This document shows, piece after piece, positions 14,101 through 26,258 of a stretch of 64,000 nt of DNA. The stretch is from Albula goreensis (lineage: Eukaryota; Chordata; Actinopteri; Albuliformes; Albulidae), in the NCBI GenBank assembly GCA_022829145.1, contig CM040752.1, positions 32,578,586 to 32,642,585 of the forward strand, read 5' to 3'. The translations under genes and the position numbers were made by a program. Position 1 is the first letter of the stretch. Each line of letters starts with the position of its first letter. Under the pieces are notes generated by a model. The model ran no database searches. It saw nothing but the letters and a program-made list of their open reading frames with translations, and was not told the origin of the DNA.

Positions 14101-16439
14101 AATGATCACAACACCTGTATTTATTAACTTGTCAATTTGTATCATGCAAACAATTATTTTATTGCCAAGTGCATGACTGGGTAGCCATAGTACCAAAATC
14201 CCCACAGTGGCTGTTATAGATTTATTTACTATATGTTGGTTATTTGCATTTATATGGTATGTTGAATTATTGCATACTGCTTGTTTTTTACTGAATGTGA
14301 CCTACTGAAGGGGCTGTAGCAACATCTCACCAAAAAGACTGAAACACGGACCATAAAAAGTAAATGTTGAAAGTGTTAAGGAGCTACTTAAGACTGAAGC
14401 ACTTAAAACTCAAATTCTGGTCCTATTCAGGCTGGTTTGTAACATACGAGCCGAGAAGGGCAGGGACTGTTGACCTCACCTCTTGTTGTGTCCTGGGAAG
14501 TACCGGATATACTTGTTGTCATGGAGAGACAGGTAACGGATTGTGTCTGTTGAGTAGCACATCGACAGGAAGTTCAAAGCACGGAATCACATCACCATCC
14601 ATTGCAGTTTTCTTGTTACAAACATGAACACAAAAACTGTCGACTGCTTCCAGAATTCGCGACCGGGAAATGATCAAGAGGCAGGATTTGAAAACAAACC
14701 TTGGACGGAGGACGAGTGAATGGGCTCTGTCCTGCGCAAGGCAGTGGCCTGTACAGTTAGCTCCAGAACCGGGCGGAATCACAGACCCTTAAACTGTACA
14801 AACAACTACCTCAGCTCAGGACAGGCCTGCAGCAACATCCTTGAACTGGCTGTCATCCCAGAGGTTGGGGAGTTCAAAGCAGGTGCACAAAAACACTTTT
14901 TAACTCATTCATAACCACACACAATCATGAATGTCCTACAGACAATCAACAGCACCTCTGATTCAGCTTTTCTTTACAATGTGCAGAGGCCAAGCTGAAC
15001 AAACGAAACAAAAAACACACACACCACTACTCTATAAAGCACTTCATTTTCTTATTTTCAGGAAAGAGCAGACCCACCATCGATTTTATTTGAACTGTAG
15101 ACCACCGTGTTGGCTGCATGCGTGTATCGAATGAGGTCCACGCCATACTTCTTACTGTAGAGCGTTCGCTTCGGTCTGGAAGCGGGGAGAAATGGATTAG
15201 AATTACGGAAGAGCAACCCCTCTCTTTGGGATTCAATTCGTGATATACCGATCCATTGAGACAGTTACTTGAATATGACTGCCAGTTAACAATTTGCTTC
15301 ATTACAAAGGCAAGCGTTTCCGTCTGCACCTTGGATAAAAACCAAACTGCTATAAAATGGCATTCAGGAGTTACTAATTATCATATGCAATGTATGTATA
15401 TTACGTTAAAGGGAGAATGAAGAGATAACATATAATAAAGCATGGGCTTCATTTAACGTTTCGCCAGGAATAAATGAAAGCTGCAGAGCACCGACTTGAT
15501 GTGCTCGTAAACGTTAGGTTAAAATCACGCCCACTTCATATACAATTTCATTCAAACTTGACCTGAACCTCGTTAGCCAATGCTACATGTGAAAGCCTGT
15601 GTGAAAGCCTGGGCTGATCTGTGCCCAGATCAGCCCACGTTTGCTGTGTTAAAATGCTAACTACCACTTCTTTAGTTATAGTTAAGCGGGTAATTGTTAC
15701 CATGCATATTAGCTAGCTAGCTTGTGGTGTAGTTCGTTACCCAGCTATCAAACATTAACATTACAGTACTTACAATGACACAGATTTGACTAGGTTTCCC
15801 TGCTACATGACTAGAGTCGAATATTCATGTTTTCATGGTAGGCTAGCTGTATGTAGTACCAGAACCATTTAGTAATTAATCACGTAATATAGAACAATAC
15901 ATCCGAGTTTGCAACTAACGATAGTTTAAACAATTCAGCTCATCTGGCTAGCAACACGACAGCTAACTACCTCCAAATACGTTATGCAATTTCCAGATAT
16001 GCTGGGAATACATACAAGGTTATGTGTTGTACTATTTCAACATATCAGTCAGCCTTTGATTAAAAAAGTGTAATCATCTTTTAAAAAACGATAATGATTA
16101 ATCAAACTGAACAAGGAACTACACGTGAGCATCCGGCTGTGGGATCCGCAGTAGGCCTCGCTAACAGCTAGCACGCTAGGTTTAGCTACAAAGCGCAGCA
16201 TTCGGCCTCCTCTCTGTGGCTCGCTGAGCGTCAAAACGCTGTCAATGTTAAAATGAAATGCAATGCATTTGGCCTCACTTTCCCTCCTGGCAGTCGTATA
16301 GTACGATGGAGTCGTCGTCGCTACTGGAAATTACAGTCTCGCCGTTCGAGCTGAAATCAAAACAGTTGATTTTGTCCGAATTCTCTCGGAAAACCTTTGC
16401 AACCCTAAAACTCCGCAGCACATTGTCCGTAAGCTTCAT
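11160..16439 (-). CDS. wdr82: WD repeat-containing protein 82
   Basis: WDR82 is a nuclear beta-propeller subunit of the SETD1A/B COMPASS H3K4 methyltransferases and of the PNUTS-PP1 complex; it links them to Ser5-phosphorylated RNA polymerase II. Nine coding exons join in frame: 16279-16439, 15078-15175, 14480-14546, 13169-13268, 12489-12605, 12149-12304, 11975-12044, 11668-11810 and 11160-11189. The sum is 942 nt, or 313 residues plus stop, exactly the human length. The product starts [20 protein letters not shown] and ends AFWLPTIDD. The blade motif [19 protein letters not shown] and [21 protein letters not shown] are essentially as in human. A fish difference is the [13 protein letters not shown] stretch, where human has YANSKAVTLEASF. 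All splice sites read are GT-AG. Neighbours twf2 and glyctk match mammalian order. Confidence 0.97.
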
Positions 16440-16700
16440 GGCCTCTGTCCCTGCGTGGGCACTGGCCTCTCCTTCGTGAATCTCAAAACAATTTCAACTG
16501 TTTTAAACAATCGTTTTGGGTGGTTATTATAACAATATATTGGTAAAAATGATGCTGTTTATTCACTGGCGTTTCAAACGCAGAAGCGAAAACCCGCCTG
16601 GAACAGTCTCGACGCCTGATTCAGTGGGAAGCCCCGCCTTCCTCCCCGCGGGCACGCGCACGCATTACAAACGCACGCAGTCCTCCATTTCACGTTACCT
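16440..16700 (-). promoter_or_regulatory. Likely wdr82 promoter and 5' UTR
   Basis: Sequence just upstream of the wdr82 start on the minus strand, with a CpG-rich patch at about 16600-16680 (cccgcgggcacgcgcacgc). The position is inferred from the gene start; no TATA box or single decisive element was seen. Confidence 0.4.
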
Positions 16701-16849
16701 TTCCAGAGCAGGAGATACAGTAATTCACGTATTAACGCTGCACAGCGAGTCAGGGATTGTCACCGACAGTGCCAGCATATTGCACTTATCTGTAACTGCA
16801 CCGTATGTGCCATGACTATAAAAAATCGCCTTGAAATTACAGTTCGAAC

Positions 16850-18443
16850 TCTCAAGGGACTTCCAGGCCACCGTAGATCATAATCTGGTTGTGACCTATT
16901 GTGAAATAAACATTGAAAGACTCGAGAAGCCACTCCTTCAACTCCCCAGTTTCAGCATCCAAAGACTGTTCACAGGATAGTTGCAGAAATAATCAGATAG
17001 CCATGCAGGTGAGTGACATCCAGTTCGGCGCTGACCAGAAGCTGAACTAGGTACGACTGGAGGACAACAGAGTAAGCACGCTATCAATTGAACTGTCATT
17101 AATTACAAAGTTGGTTGTCACAACATTGAAGGGTGTTCACCCACTGCACTCTCTAGCCTATTCCTGAATATGTGGTTTAGCGGTGAAGTTTCACTTTTCT
17201 GTGGTGTATCCTAGTGCATGATGTATAATTAGCCTATACCATGTTAAGAAATTCTGTACACAAGCCTTCAGTTAAGAAAACACAGCAATTCTAATCATGC
17301 ACATTTTATCTAAGAAATATGACCTGGTATGTAATACATCAAACAACTGGAACGGAACAGTGTTAAAGGCGCAGTTCCGTTTGCCCTGCCATTTTCCTTT
17401 TAAGTGGGCAGTAGTGGTAGTTTATCACTTGTTGTGGGAGCCAACAACATGCACTGTTATTGCACTTAAATCTCAAAGTGAAAAGTAAAAACATATTACA
17501 TTAGTGTTGAGTGCATATTTAATCTACATAAGACCCCTCAAAACTATGCATGTTTATTGTGTGGCAAAAGTGAAAGAAAAACAACAGAATTCAACAACAG
17601 AATATGTAACAGATTACGCAACCATCATGTCTAATTGTCTGTGTAGTGCGTCCATTTTTCATATCAAATATCGTTTTGTAGTTTGATAGTTGGCCAGGTA
17701 CAAACCAAAAGCGAAGGATGTCAGCGAGGTTTCTCTGAGTTCGTCTTCGTTCGTCGCTTTAGGTAGTAATTTGCTTCATTCCTCAACTTTTTTGCATAAT
17801 CGAGAGACTTAAAGCTTCAAAGCAGACACTTAAATTGTAGGAGAGTAGAGCGTAGGTCAATATTGACAAAGCACTCCAAACGCTCATTTGGAATTCACTT
17901 TCTGCTGTAGACTACATTTCGAAAACCGATTTAAATATGTTGTACATGATGTGGCAAAATACTAGACAAGTTGTAAGTGCTTTATAACGAATCCAAAAAA
18001 CAGTTTGAAAAATCACAAATATTCATTTTGTCTCTTTTGATAACCACGTTTTTGTTGCTTGGTTGTGGGGTTTGGACCAACGGATATCTTCGATGATTGC
18101 GCGCATATTTGTTGTTTTCAGTACCTTTTTGTCGAGAAATGCATTTACAGGTTGACTGTCCATTAGTGAGGTCTTTCGAGAACAAATTAATTTGACGTCA
18201 TGTTGTTCCAACATCTGTATCAACATTGTTTTTCCATGCTGCTTTTTTTTTTAAATACTTGTACAGATGCATGTTAGGGTGACCGACCCCTCCCACCCCT
18301 CCTCTCTACTTAGCCAATGGGAAAGCTCCCACATCTGTCCTCCAACTTAGCTGGGAGAGGAGAGAGGAGCAAATTTTGACTCTCCAAGAGGAGCTGTCTG
18401 GAGCGCTGCTCACTGAATGCTGACCCTTGCTGAGTCAGTGAAA

Positions 18444-18520
<77 letters not shown>

Positions 18521-19265
18521 CATACACGCTTTCACACAACATGCCGTCCGCTGCTGTCCCTTCTCTCTGTCTGTGGTGTGCTCCCCTAGATAGTCAATAA
18601 TTACACTCAGTATAAACAGTCACAGCCAGACCTCTGTACCAGGAGTACAACTTAATCAGTGCACTTCAGGCAAAGCAAGGGGAGAGGAAGCTCAGTGAGT
18701 GAGATCAGGAGGTTCTCTGACCAGGTATGTACAAAAACAGACTTTTTCCAACGTCCAGATGATCTGGAGCAGAGGGGTGGCATATTTGACAGGTGCTAGC
18801 AGTGACCTGTGAGTTGGGATTGGTATGGATGTGATCTTTGTTATACCCTGATTTTCCTACTACAACATCCTAGCAAATCCATCGTGTGTTCATGTCACTG
18901 GACCTTTAGTGAGCATGCTCAGTGAGCTTCATTCATGGCTGATTTATAATTAGTTGTTTACTCTTAAGAGCTGTTTGACTGGCTTAAAATAAAAAAGGTA
19001 ATCCCGCCATTTTCCTTTGAAAGAGTGTGAAACTTTATTTTACTGTATGCAGCACCTCATTGGTGAAAGCACTGGTGTTCACAATGGCCTATCCAGTGCT
19101 TTCCAAATGTTTACAGGGCTTTTGGCATATCAGTGTCAGAGAAACTGAGATTCTCTCAAAAGAGTGGATGTTTAAACTAACCAATGAAATCAAAGACCTT
19201 CAAGAATCAGCTGCGTTTTGCAGCCTTTTTAAATGAAATATGGCTCTTGTGTCTGTTCTGTTCCA
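16850..19265. other. wdr82-glyctk intergenic region and glyctk 5' flank
   Basis: The spacer between the divergently transcribed wdr82 (minus) and glyctk (plus). No coding exon was recognised. A possible non-coding first exon of glyctk ends at 18724, where CTGACCAG is followed by a GTATGT donor; it would join the acceptor at 19266 (TTCTGTTCCAG). That link is an inference. Confidence 0.4.
18445..18518. repeat. (CA)37 microsatellite
   Basis: An uninterrupted run of CA dinucleotides, 74 bases long, about 0.8 kb upstream of the glyctk coding start. A pure array of this length is likely to be polymorphic. Confidence 0.97.
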
Positions 19266-19309
19266 GGTGTTCAGTAGCTGTTCCTTCCTGAGAAAGGTGT
19301 GATTGACCG

Positions 19310-22300
19310 ATGGCACGTATTCTGTCTTTGTCTCGACCCCTGTCTCTCTGCCGCCCCTGTCTTTTGTGGGGAGCGTCGACGCGCGGCATGTCGCTGGAGG
19401 AGCGGGCGCGGCAGGTGTTTGCGGCTGCCATCGGGGCAGTGCAGCCGGACAGCGTGGTGCGCAGGAGCCTGGAGCGCAAGGGAGACAGCCTCCTGGTGGC
19501 CGGACGCAGCTTCGACCTCACACACAACCTCCACCTGGTGGGCTTCGGCAAGGCCGTCCTCGGGATGGCGGCCGAGGCAGAGAGGATTGTGGGAGACCAC
19601 CTGGTGAAGGGTGTGGTAAGCGTGCCACACGGTATCCAGGAGACCCTGCGTCACCATGGCAAGGGGTAATTGGACACCCTCACCGTTACGCTGTCATTGT
19701 AGGTTACCACCGTACATGAGCACAGGCCCTGGTTCCTGTTTAATATTTCTACCGAGCAGCTGGGGTTTGGGTTACAGTTTGGCGAAATGACCTGTGATCA
19801 GTTTCTGGGGGCAGAATGTGTCAGCTGCCATGCTGTACTCTTGGAGGCCTAGTACAGATTAAATGCTGACTCACACCTCCTGATAAAATGCTGACTCACA
19901 CCTTCTGATCTCCTGCAGGAAAATGCTGTTGGGGGAGGACAGTCGCATCGAGGTGTTTGAAGGTGCCAGACACAACTTGCCAGACGCTAATGCCCAGAAA
20001 GCGGCCGAACGCATCCGTCAGCTGGCCAGCGCTCTGACCGAATCTGACCTGCTGCTGGTGCTCATTTCAGGTATCCATGACAAACTGACCACACTGACCG
20101 CTACAATTATAATGACAGAAATGTGGAGCATAAATTTGCATTGGTACAACAGTTTTCAGGAGTGTTTGTGTTTACTGATCTCATTTGTTTTTTTTACCTG
20201 TTAGCCCAATGATAGACTAGACTAAATGTCAAGCAAGGGGCTGGAGTGATCTGTTTATAGGCTGTTTTATTGTCATCCCTTCACATGCAAAGCCTAATAT
20301 GGGGGATAAACTGAGGTAAAATGAAGAGTAGCAGTCAGTGTAAGTATGGCTCATGCTGCTGTGTGAAAAGAAGAGCAGTTGTTGGTTGAAAGTTTCTCTT
20401 TGGAAGGTTTCTCTTTAAAAAGAGATTAAGGATTTCAGTGAGACAACCTGGTTAAGTAAAGGTTAATACATAAGTAAATAATGTTTGTATGTCTTGGGAT
20501 TTTTACAGTTTTCATGGCCATGAACTCACTGATCAATTAGTCAGTGTCATACACTGACCAGTCCATACTGGCCAAAAATCCATGCTAATAATATTTCCAT
20601 ATTCACAAATCATACAACATTTGTATAACATTAATATATAGCCTTACACAAAACAAATAGAGGTCAACTTATTTGCATGCCTTTGTAAAACCTCAATTCA
20701 AATAGGAAATACATTGCATATGTGGGCGTTCTATTAAAATCTATTAAAATCAGTGAAGAGCTCAACACAATGCTGCAAATTTGAAATGCTTGGTTAAGAA
20801 GTAGTTTTTCATCAGTGCAAAACCCAGAATTGTTTTCTGTTGTGCACCCTGCTGTTTCGTGCACACCATTCAATCCTGTGTATTTTATGAATAAAAGACC
20901 GTTTTACAATGTGAACCCAATGTGGCATATTGTATGGCTTGTCATCATGAGACAAGTACACAGAGCTCCCTGTAACTCGAGCCTCTGGTTGTGTGTGTAT
21001 AGGTGGCGGATCGGCTCTCCTGCCAGCCCCGGTGCCTCCGATCTCCCTGCAGGAGAAACAGGACGTGACCAGGAGGCTGGCCGCTGCCGGCGCCACAATC
21101 CAGGAGCTGAACACTGTGCGGCGCGCTCTCTCCCTGCTGAAGGGGGGAGGCCTGGCCAAATGCGCCCACCCAGCCCAGGTACCCCCTTCCCTCCCGAAAC
21201 AGGGCACACCCAGACACACAGGGCGGGGGGGTCAGCTGACACGGTCCTGGGGGGACACCTGTGTATGCTGGGATCTGCCCCAGCCATGGGTGAAACCCCT
21301 GACATGAGACAAGATGTTACAAATGTCTCTTAATTATACTATTTTAACGCTATTAATGCTCTTCAGCCACATTCTCATTGAAACAGGGCATGCTTGTTAC
21401 ATCCTTAATTTATCAAGACATTGACCTGTAAAAAAACCTGCACATATAAGGGTCCCCCAGGCTCGAGTCTGAAAACCCTCTGGGTCATCCCAAATGTTTG
21501 GCCATAATGTTGTGGTTTTGAGTAAATGGCTTCTATGCAAATGCCAAAATCCTGCTGAGCCACTGAAAGAGTACGATGCTCTCTCTGTAGGTGGTGGCTC
21601 TGATCCTGTCAGATGTGATAGGAGACCCTCTGGATCTGATCGCCAGTGGCCCCACAGTGCACAGCGAGGTGCTGCCGGCGGAGGTGTGGGCAGTGCTGGA
21701 CCGCTACGGGCTGTCTGACTCGCTACCTGCGTCGGTCAGGGAGGTGCTGGGGCAAGCTGAACTGCAGCAAGGGCAGGGCGGCAAGCAAGCCGAGGAGGCG
21801 GGTCACGTGCTCAACGCCGTGATTGGCTCGAATGGAATTGCGCTAGAGCGCGCGGGCAGGTGCGCCCGGGAGATTGGTCTCCGCCCCCTGGTGCTGTCTC
21901 CCGGGGTCTGTGGAGACGTGCGCTCTGTCGCCCGTCTCTACGGCCTGCTGGCCCGGCTTTGCCTGCTCCCCGGGCTGCTCCACTGACGACCTGGCCCCCC
22001 AGATCCTTGGGCTGGGGCCGGAGGTGGGTGTGGAGAGCTGGGACCTGTGCCGGGTCATGCAGTCTCTGAGCGAGGGTCGTGGGGAGGGCTGGGGGGCCAC
22101 CTGCCTGCTGGCTGGGGGGGAGCCCACGGTTCAGCTCACCGGGAAGGGGAAGGGGGCGCAACCAGGAGCTGGCCCTCCGGGTGGGCCTGGAGCTGGCTGG
22201 GGAGAGCCCCTTGCAGGACTCTGTGTTTCTGAGCGGAGGTACGGACGGCCAGGACGGACCCACAGAGGCGGCGGGAGCCGTGACTGATGGGAGGCTGGCC

Positions 22301-22480
22301 GGGGAGGCAGGGCAGCAGGGGCTCGACCCCCAGCCTTTCCTCGCCAACAACGACTCCTTCTCCTTCTTCTCGCAACTTTCTGGGGGACAACGCCTGCTTC
22401 TCCCTGGGCTCACCGGCACCAATGTGATGGACGTGCACCTGCTGCTGCTGCCCACACCTCCGACCATGTCCACCCCATAA
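19310..22480 (+). CDS. glyctk: Glycerate kinase (D-glycerate 2-kinase), with two apparent frameshifts
   Basis: GLYCTK phosphorylates D-glycerate to 2-phosphoglycerate in serine and fructose breakdown. Coding exons are 19310-19665, 19919-20070, 21003-21178 and 21591-22480, with phases agreeing across each intron. The first 25 residues are Arg/Ser/Leu-rich and acid-free, like a mitochondrial targeting peptide; an internal MSLEERARQ matches the human cytosolic-type start. Family motifs seen: [36 protein letters not shown] (split by introns 2 and 3), [74 protein letters not shown] and LTGTNVMD. The last exon changes frame twice, by +1 each, near 21952-21965 and in the G run at 22152-22156. The first reading frame would stop at 21984-21986. 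Both flanks stay conserved, so this is probably assembly error; recent inactivation cannot be excluded. A polyadenylation signal follows at 22582. Confidence 0.9.
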
Positions 22481-22581
22481 GGGACCTCTCCCAGCCTCGG
22501 GCTCGCTTACATGGGGCATAATCAGTTTGCTCAGACCCGTAGAGTTATACAGTGACAGCTCCTGTGAAGAGGAACTCCTGA

Positions 22582-22587
22582 AATAAA
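22582..22587 (+). terminator. Polyadenylation signal of glyctk
   Basis: AATAAA lies 102 bases past the glyctk stop codon, at the spacing expected for a short 3' UTR. Confidence 0.7.
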
Positions 22588-23672
22588 GCATCATAAATGC
22601 AAAGGACCAACAGTGTGGCAGCCTGCAGAGATCATGTCAGGTGCTACTTTATTGTGACATCACAACAAAGCACTTTGTATTGTGAATTCTATTTACACTA
22701 TACCCACACAAACACTAAAGTAGTGGGACCAGGACAGACACATGTCACTCTTTACATGTCTTTTGTCAGAAATGTTGTGGCAAGTATTCTTTAAGCATTA
22801 CCCTGGGCAGTTTTTAATCTTCTTTATTAGTTTACCGGTTCTCAGGACTCTTGGAAATCACAATGAAAACGATGTTACTGCAACAAATGTTTCAATGTAT
22901 TTTGTAGTTGTGCGAGTGATTTCGCATAACCATAGACATTGCCATATATAGAGTTTCTGTGCTACTATGGATGTTTTTTACTTATTGTTGATACTTGCAT
23001 TTTAACAGATATAAAAATGATTGACTGTGTGACAATATTGGGATACTTAGGCAGATATTTTATAGCCTTATGGAATCTAAAACCCTGCAGCTAGGTGTTT
23101 TGTGCCTTAGTGTAAAGCAGCTGCTGTCTTTAACTTTTGTATCTTCTTGTATGGCCCAGGCTTGGTTTGGATGTTCAGCGGTATTACTCTAATTTGATTA
23201 TTTTGTCTTCAAATGTATTTTAACTTTGATTGTGAAAATAGTTTTTAATGCATATTTCCTAATACATTATTATACTGTGTGCTGATAAGCCTTCAAGCTA
23301 AGTGTTTACATGTCAGAGCTGAACGTCTGACCCAGTCTGTGAGTGGTATGATTACAGAAACCTTTCTTATCTGTGCCCTGTTGGAAAAATGTTTGCCAAA
23401 TGAAAGATGGCAGTATAAGGCATAGCTAGTGCACTTCACAACTTTTTGCCCCAATTTCTCTCTACAAAGAGAAAAAGGAGTAGGCCCCTATTTTTGTTTA
23501 AATTTATTTTGTGGCTGTTGACTTTGTACCCTGGCTGATAACCTTGGATCGTGTCGTGCAGGCGCTAGCATGAAGGCTCATATCCGTTTCTGGATTTCAT
23601 GCTGACTTCTGCTCTTAATTAATTTAGCCCGACCATGTATGTGATCTGACATTTTGGTTAAGGTTATGGATA

Positions 23673-24030
23673 AGGGGGGCCTCTGGGTGGCTCACACTGC
23701 TAAGGCACTTGCTCTAAAAGCAAGCATGACTCATTGCACTGGGTGCTCCAATTCTAGCCACGCGCTTGTAGGCCATGGCTGTAGGCCCACATTGGCGAAG
23801 CTACAACTGGCCCAGCCTCCCTGGGGAATGTTGGGGGTAAGCCAGCTAGCCTTGTTGGCCTCATCACTCTCTATCATCCACTCCTGGCCAGGCTAGACAT
23901 TTGCAGATGCATGATGTGTGCTGACCTCATACTCCTCCAACAACATGGGCAGCATGTAATTAGAGGTGTGTCGGCAGTCAGCAGTGTGCACAGAAGCAAG
24001 ATTAGTCGTCATGTGAATCAGAGGACTCGC
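23673..24030 (+). repeat. SINE-like dispersed repeat
   Basis: The left end reads GGCCTCTGGGTGGCTCACAC followed by GCTAAGGCACTTGCTC, like a tRNA-type A-box region, and the right part contains GTGAATCAGAGGACTCGCATG. A related phrase, ATGAATCAGAGGAGTCATGC, occurs at about 4901-4920, suggesting a second decayed copy there. The family assignment is not certain and the ends are approximate. Confidence 0.45.
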
Positions 24031-24244
24031 ATGTAAACAGCTCTGTCCTTCAGTAATTGGCAGGAACAGTTGCTAACAGGAGATCAACAAGTTGAGTAAA
24101 GAAAAAAAAAGTCTAGGAAGAAGGAGGGGGATAAGCTCACAAAGAACAGTTAAAAGGCTGTTCTCATGGCTGCACTTATACCATTTCATCATGGCCTAAT
24201 CTCACCCTGAGTATAATGGTGAATAACTTAGCGCTGTGGTGAGC

Positions 24245-24524
24245 AAGGAGGAGCTTATCTGTTTATTGAACTCCTGCCAGCTTCTGCTCTTACTTCGCTT
24301 CTTCATTTATGTGATCAATGGTTATGTTCTTGGTATGCTTGTGAAGGACCATTTAAAGACCGTTTTCTCTTATGCATATATAATAAGGAGGAGCTAATTT
24401 GTTTATTAAACTCCTGTCAGCTTCTGCTCTTAATTTGCTTTTTCATTTATGTGATCAATGCATATGTTCTTGGTATGCTTATGAAGGACCATTTAAAGAC
24501 TGTTTTCTCTTATGCATATATAAT
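24245..24524. repeat. 140-bp tandem duplication, two copies
   Basis: The unit beginning AAGGAGGAGC and ending GCATATATAAT occurs twice, at 24245-24384 and 24385-24524, in direct head-to-tail order. I count only a handful of substitutions and no obvious indels, so the duplication is fairly recent. Confidence 0.9.
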
Positions 24525-26258
24525 GGTTCAACTTGGCCGAATGTTCATGTGCATCAGCACTGGTGTGCGCAGCTAGTTAGCTCATTGGATGAGGGTAACT
24601 GATATAAATGAAAACCTGCAATCTTACTGACCCTCCAGGGCTGTTCATACCCACCTTTGCAACTGCTGATTTTCTTCCAGGAAAACTTTCAATAAAAATG
24701 ACCTACAAGCTGACCTGCAGAGTGGCATTTGCAATTTTAAGGGAAGCTGTCTATGTTTGGCTAGTGAGGTAATGTTAATTAACTTTAACTCCAACCTTTA
24801 ACTTCTTTAATAGTCACTAACAAAGAAATGAACCAATCAAAGACTTCTGCCTTGTACGCCAGCATCACAGACAACTCCTAAGACCATGACAAACGGTTAT
24901 CAGTCCCTGATTTCCAAATCTGTGCAGCATACTAGCCCTCACTGCCATCATTCAGCAGTAGTTCACCCTTGTGATACAATCACCTGTAAAACACTCCATT
25001 GTAAAGCACAGAGATTGTGTGCTTGCAGCAGTCACTGCCCCTCGTCTCTCCTGCTCTCACACACGCACTGGTTACTTCTGCGTAATCACTCATCTAGACC
25101 ACAAATGACTCTGACAGGCTTTTATTTGTTATACAGCAAGCAAATGATATGGTGACATTGACAAACACAAGTTCACCTTAGTAAGCTTTCAGTTATGCAC
25201 CAAAGGCACGTCACACATATGTCCCTGGAAGCCTGGTGGGCGAGCAGCAGGACCGGTGAAGCTGATATTCCAAATGCAGCATCCAGCTCCCAACTGCTGA
25301 CCCTTTGCTTCCTGTTCCTACCACTGCTGACCTACTGCGCGTGCTGGCAATGCTTCTTCCCCACAGTGGGAAAAAAAAAAAACAACTTTGTACCTTCCCT
25401 TGGTAATTCATTACAGTGTATTCATAACCTTAGGTGGACTTCTGACTTCTGTATTCCAGGTTAGGTTCTCTTCAGCCATGCCTCAGACCCTTCACTTCAA
25501 AGTCTGAAGCTAAATTCTTCAGGGCCTGAAACAAGGCTGATGGCAAATAAGGCAACATCCTGGCAAATAGTTTAAGGGGAAAGCAATGCATAAATTCACC
25601 CCCCACAGAGAATAAATGCATACCAGTGATGTGGCAGTCACATGTATGTTTTGTTCATCACCTTTTTCCCCCAACACTTAGGAGATAAGAAATAGGCCGA
25701 GTCCTTTCACAGAATGCTGCTGGGAGCTACACCGAGCTATAACACAATGCTAAAAAAAAAAACCTTAGCTGGATAGAAAGCCAGTATGTCCCTGGGTTAG
25801 GACTGAAGAAGGCTGTTTGATTTTAACACAGGCTCAAAAAGAGCCATTAACCCCCAAGTAACTGCTGACTCTCCTGCTCTGCTTCCAGCAGCATACTGGC
25901 CAAAGATGGACCTCACAGGGGTGGGGATATGGGGAGGGGGGGGGGTGGTTCAGGAAATGAGGTCATGGGTACACAAGGCAAGCACTCTCAGAGGAAGACA
26001 CACCATTTCCTAACCCTTCGGTATGTTGAACAAGTGTTCATTACTCATGTGTGGTCCTCGGTTTCCAATAAGTTTAACCTCTTTGACCGGTATTTGACGC
26101 GTGTCACAAGTTCAGCTGCTTCAGTACTTCCACATGAACACAAACGCAATCCTCTGACTGTGGGAATGATCAACAAGTAATCTCTCCCTCACTTGTCTGG
26201 ACAGAGAGGCAGAACGCTGCAGTCCCAGTGTCCAGGGCCGGGTGTGGGCACGTTCCTT

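Larger units (their letters stand above)
22600..26258. other. glyctk-tcta intergenic region
   Basis: The 3' ends of glyctk (plus) and tcta (minus) converge on this region. I see no exon of a third gene. It holds a SINE-like element at 23673-24030 and a 140-bp tandem duplication at 24245-24524; the rest is AT-rich and featureless to me. Confidence 0.5.

Noticed and set aside
20815..21333. 172-codon open frame overlapping glyctk exon 3
   Set aside because: It is in a different frame from the conserved glycerate kinase reading and has no recognisable similarity.
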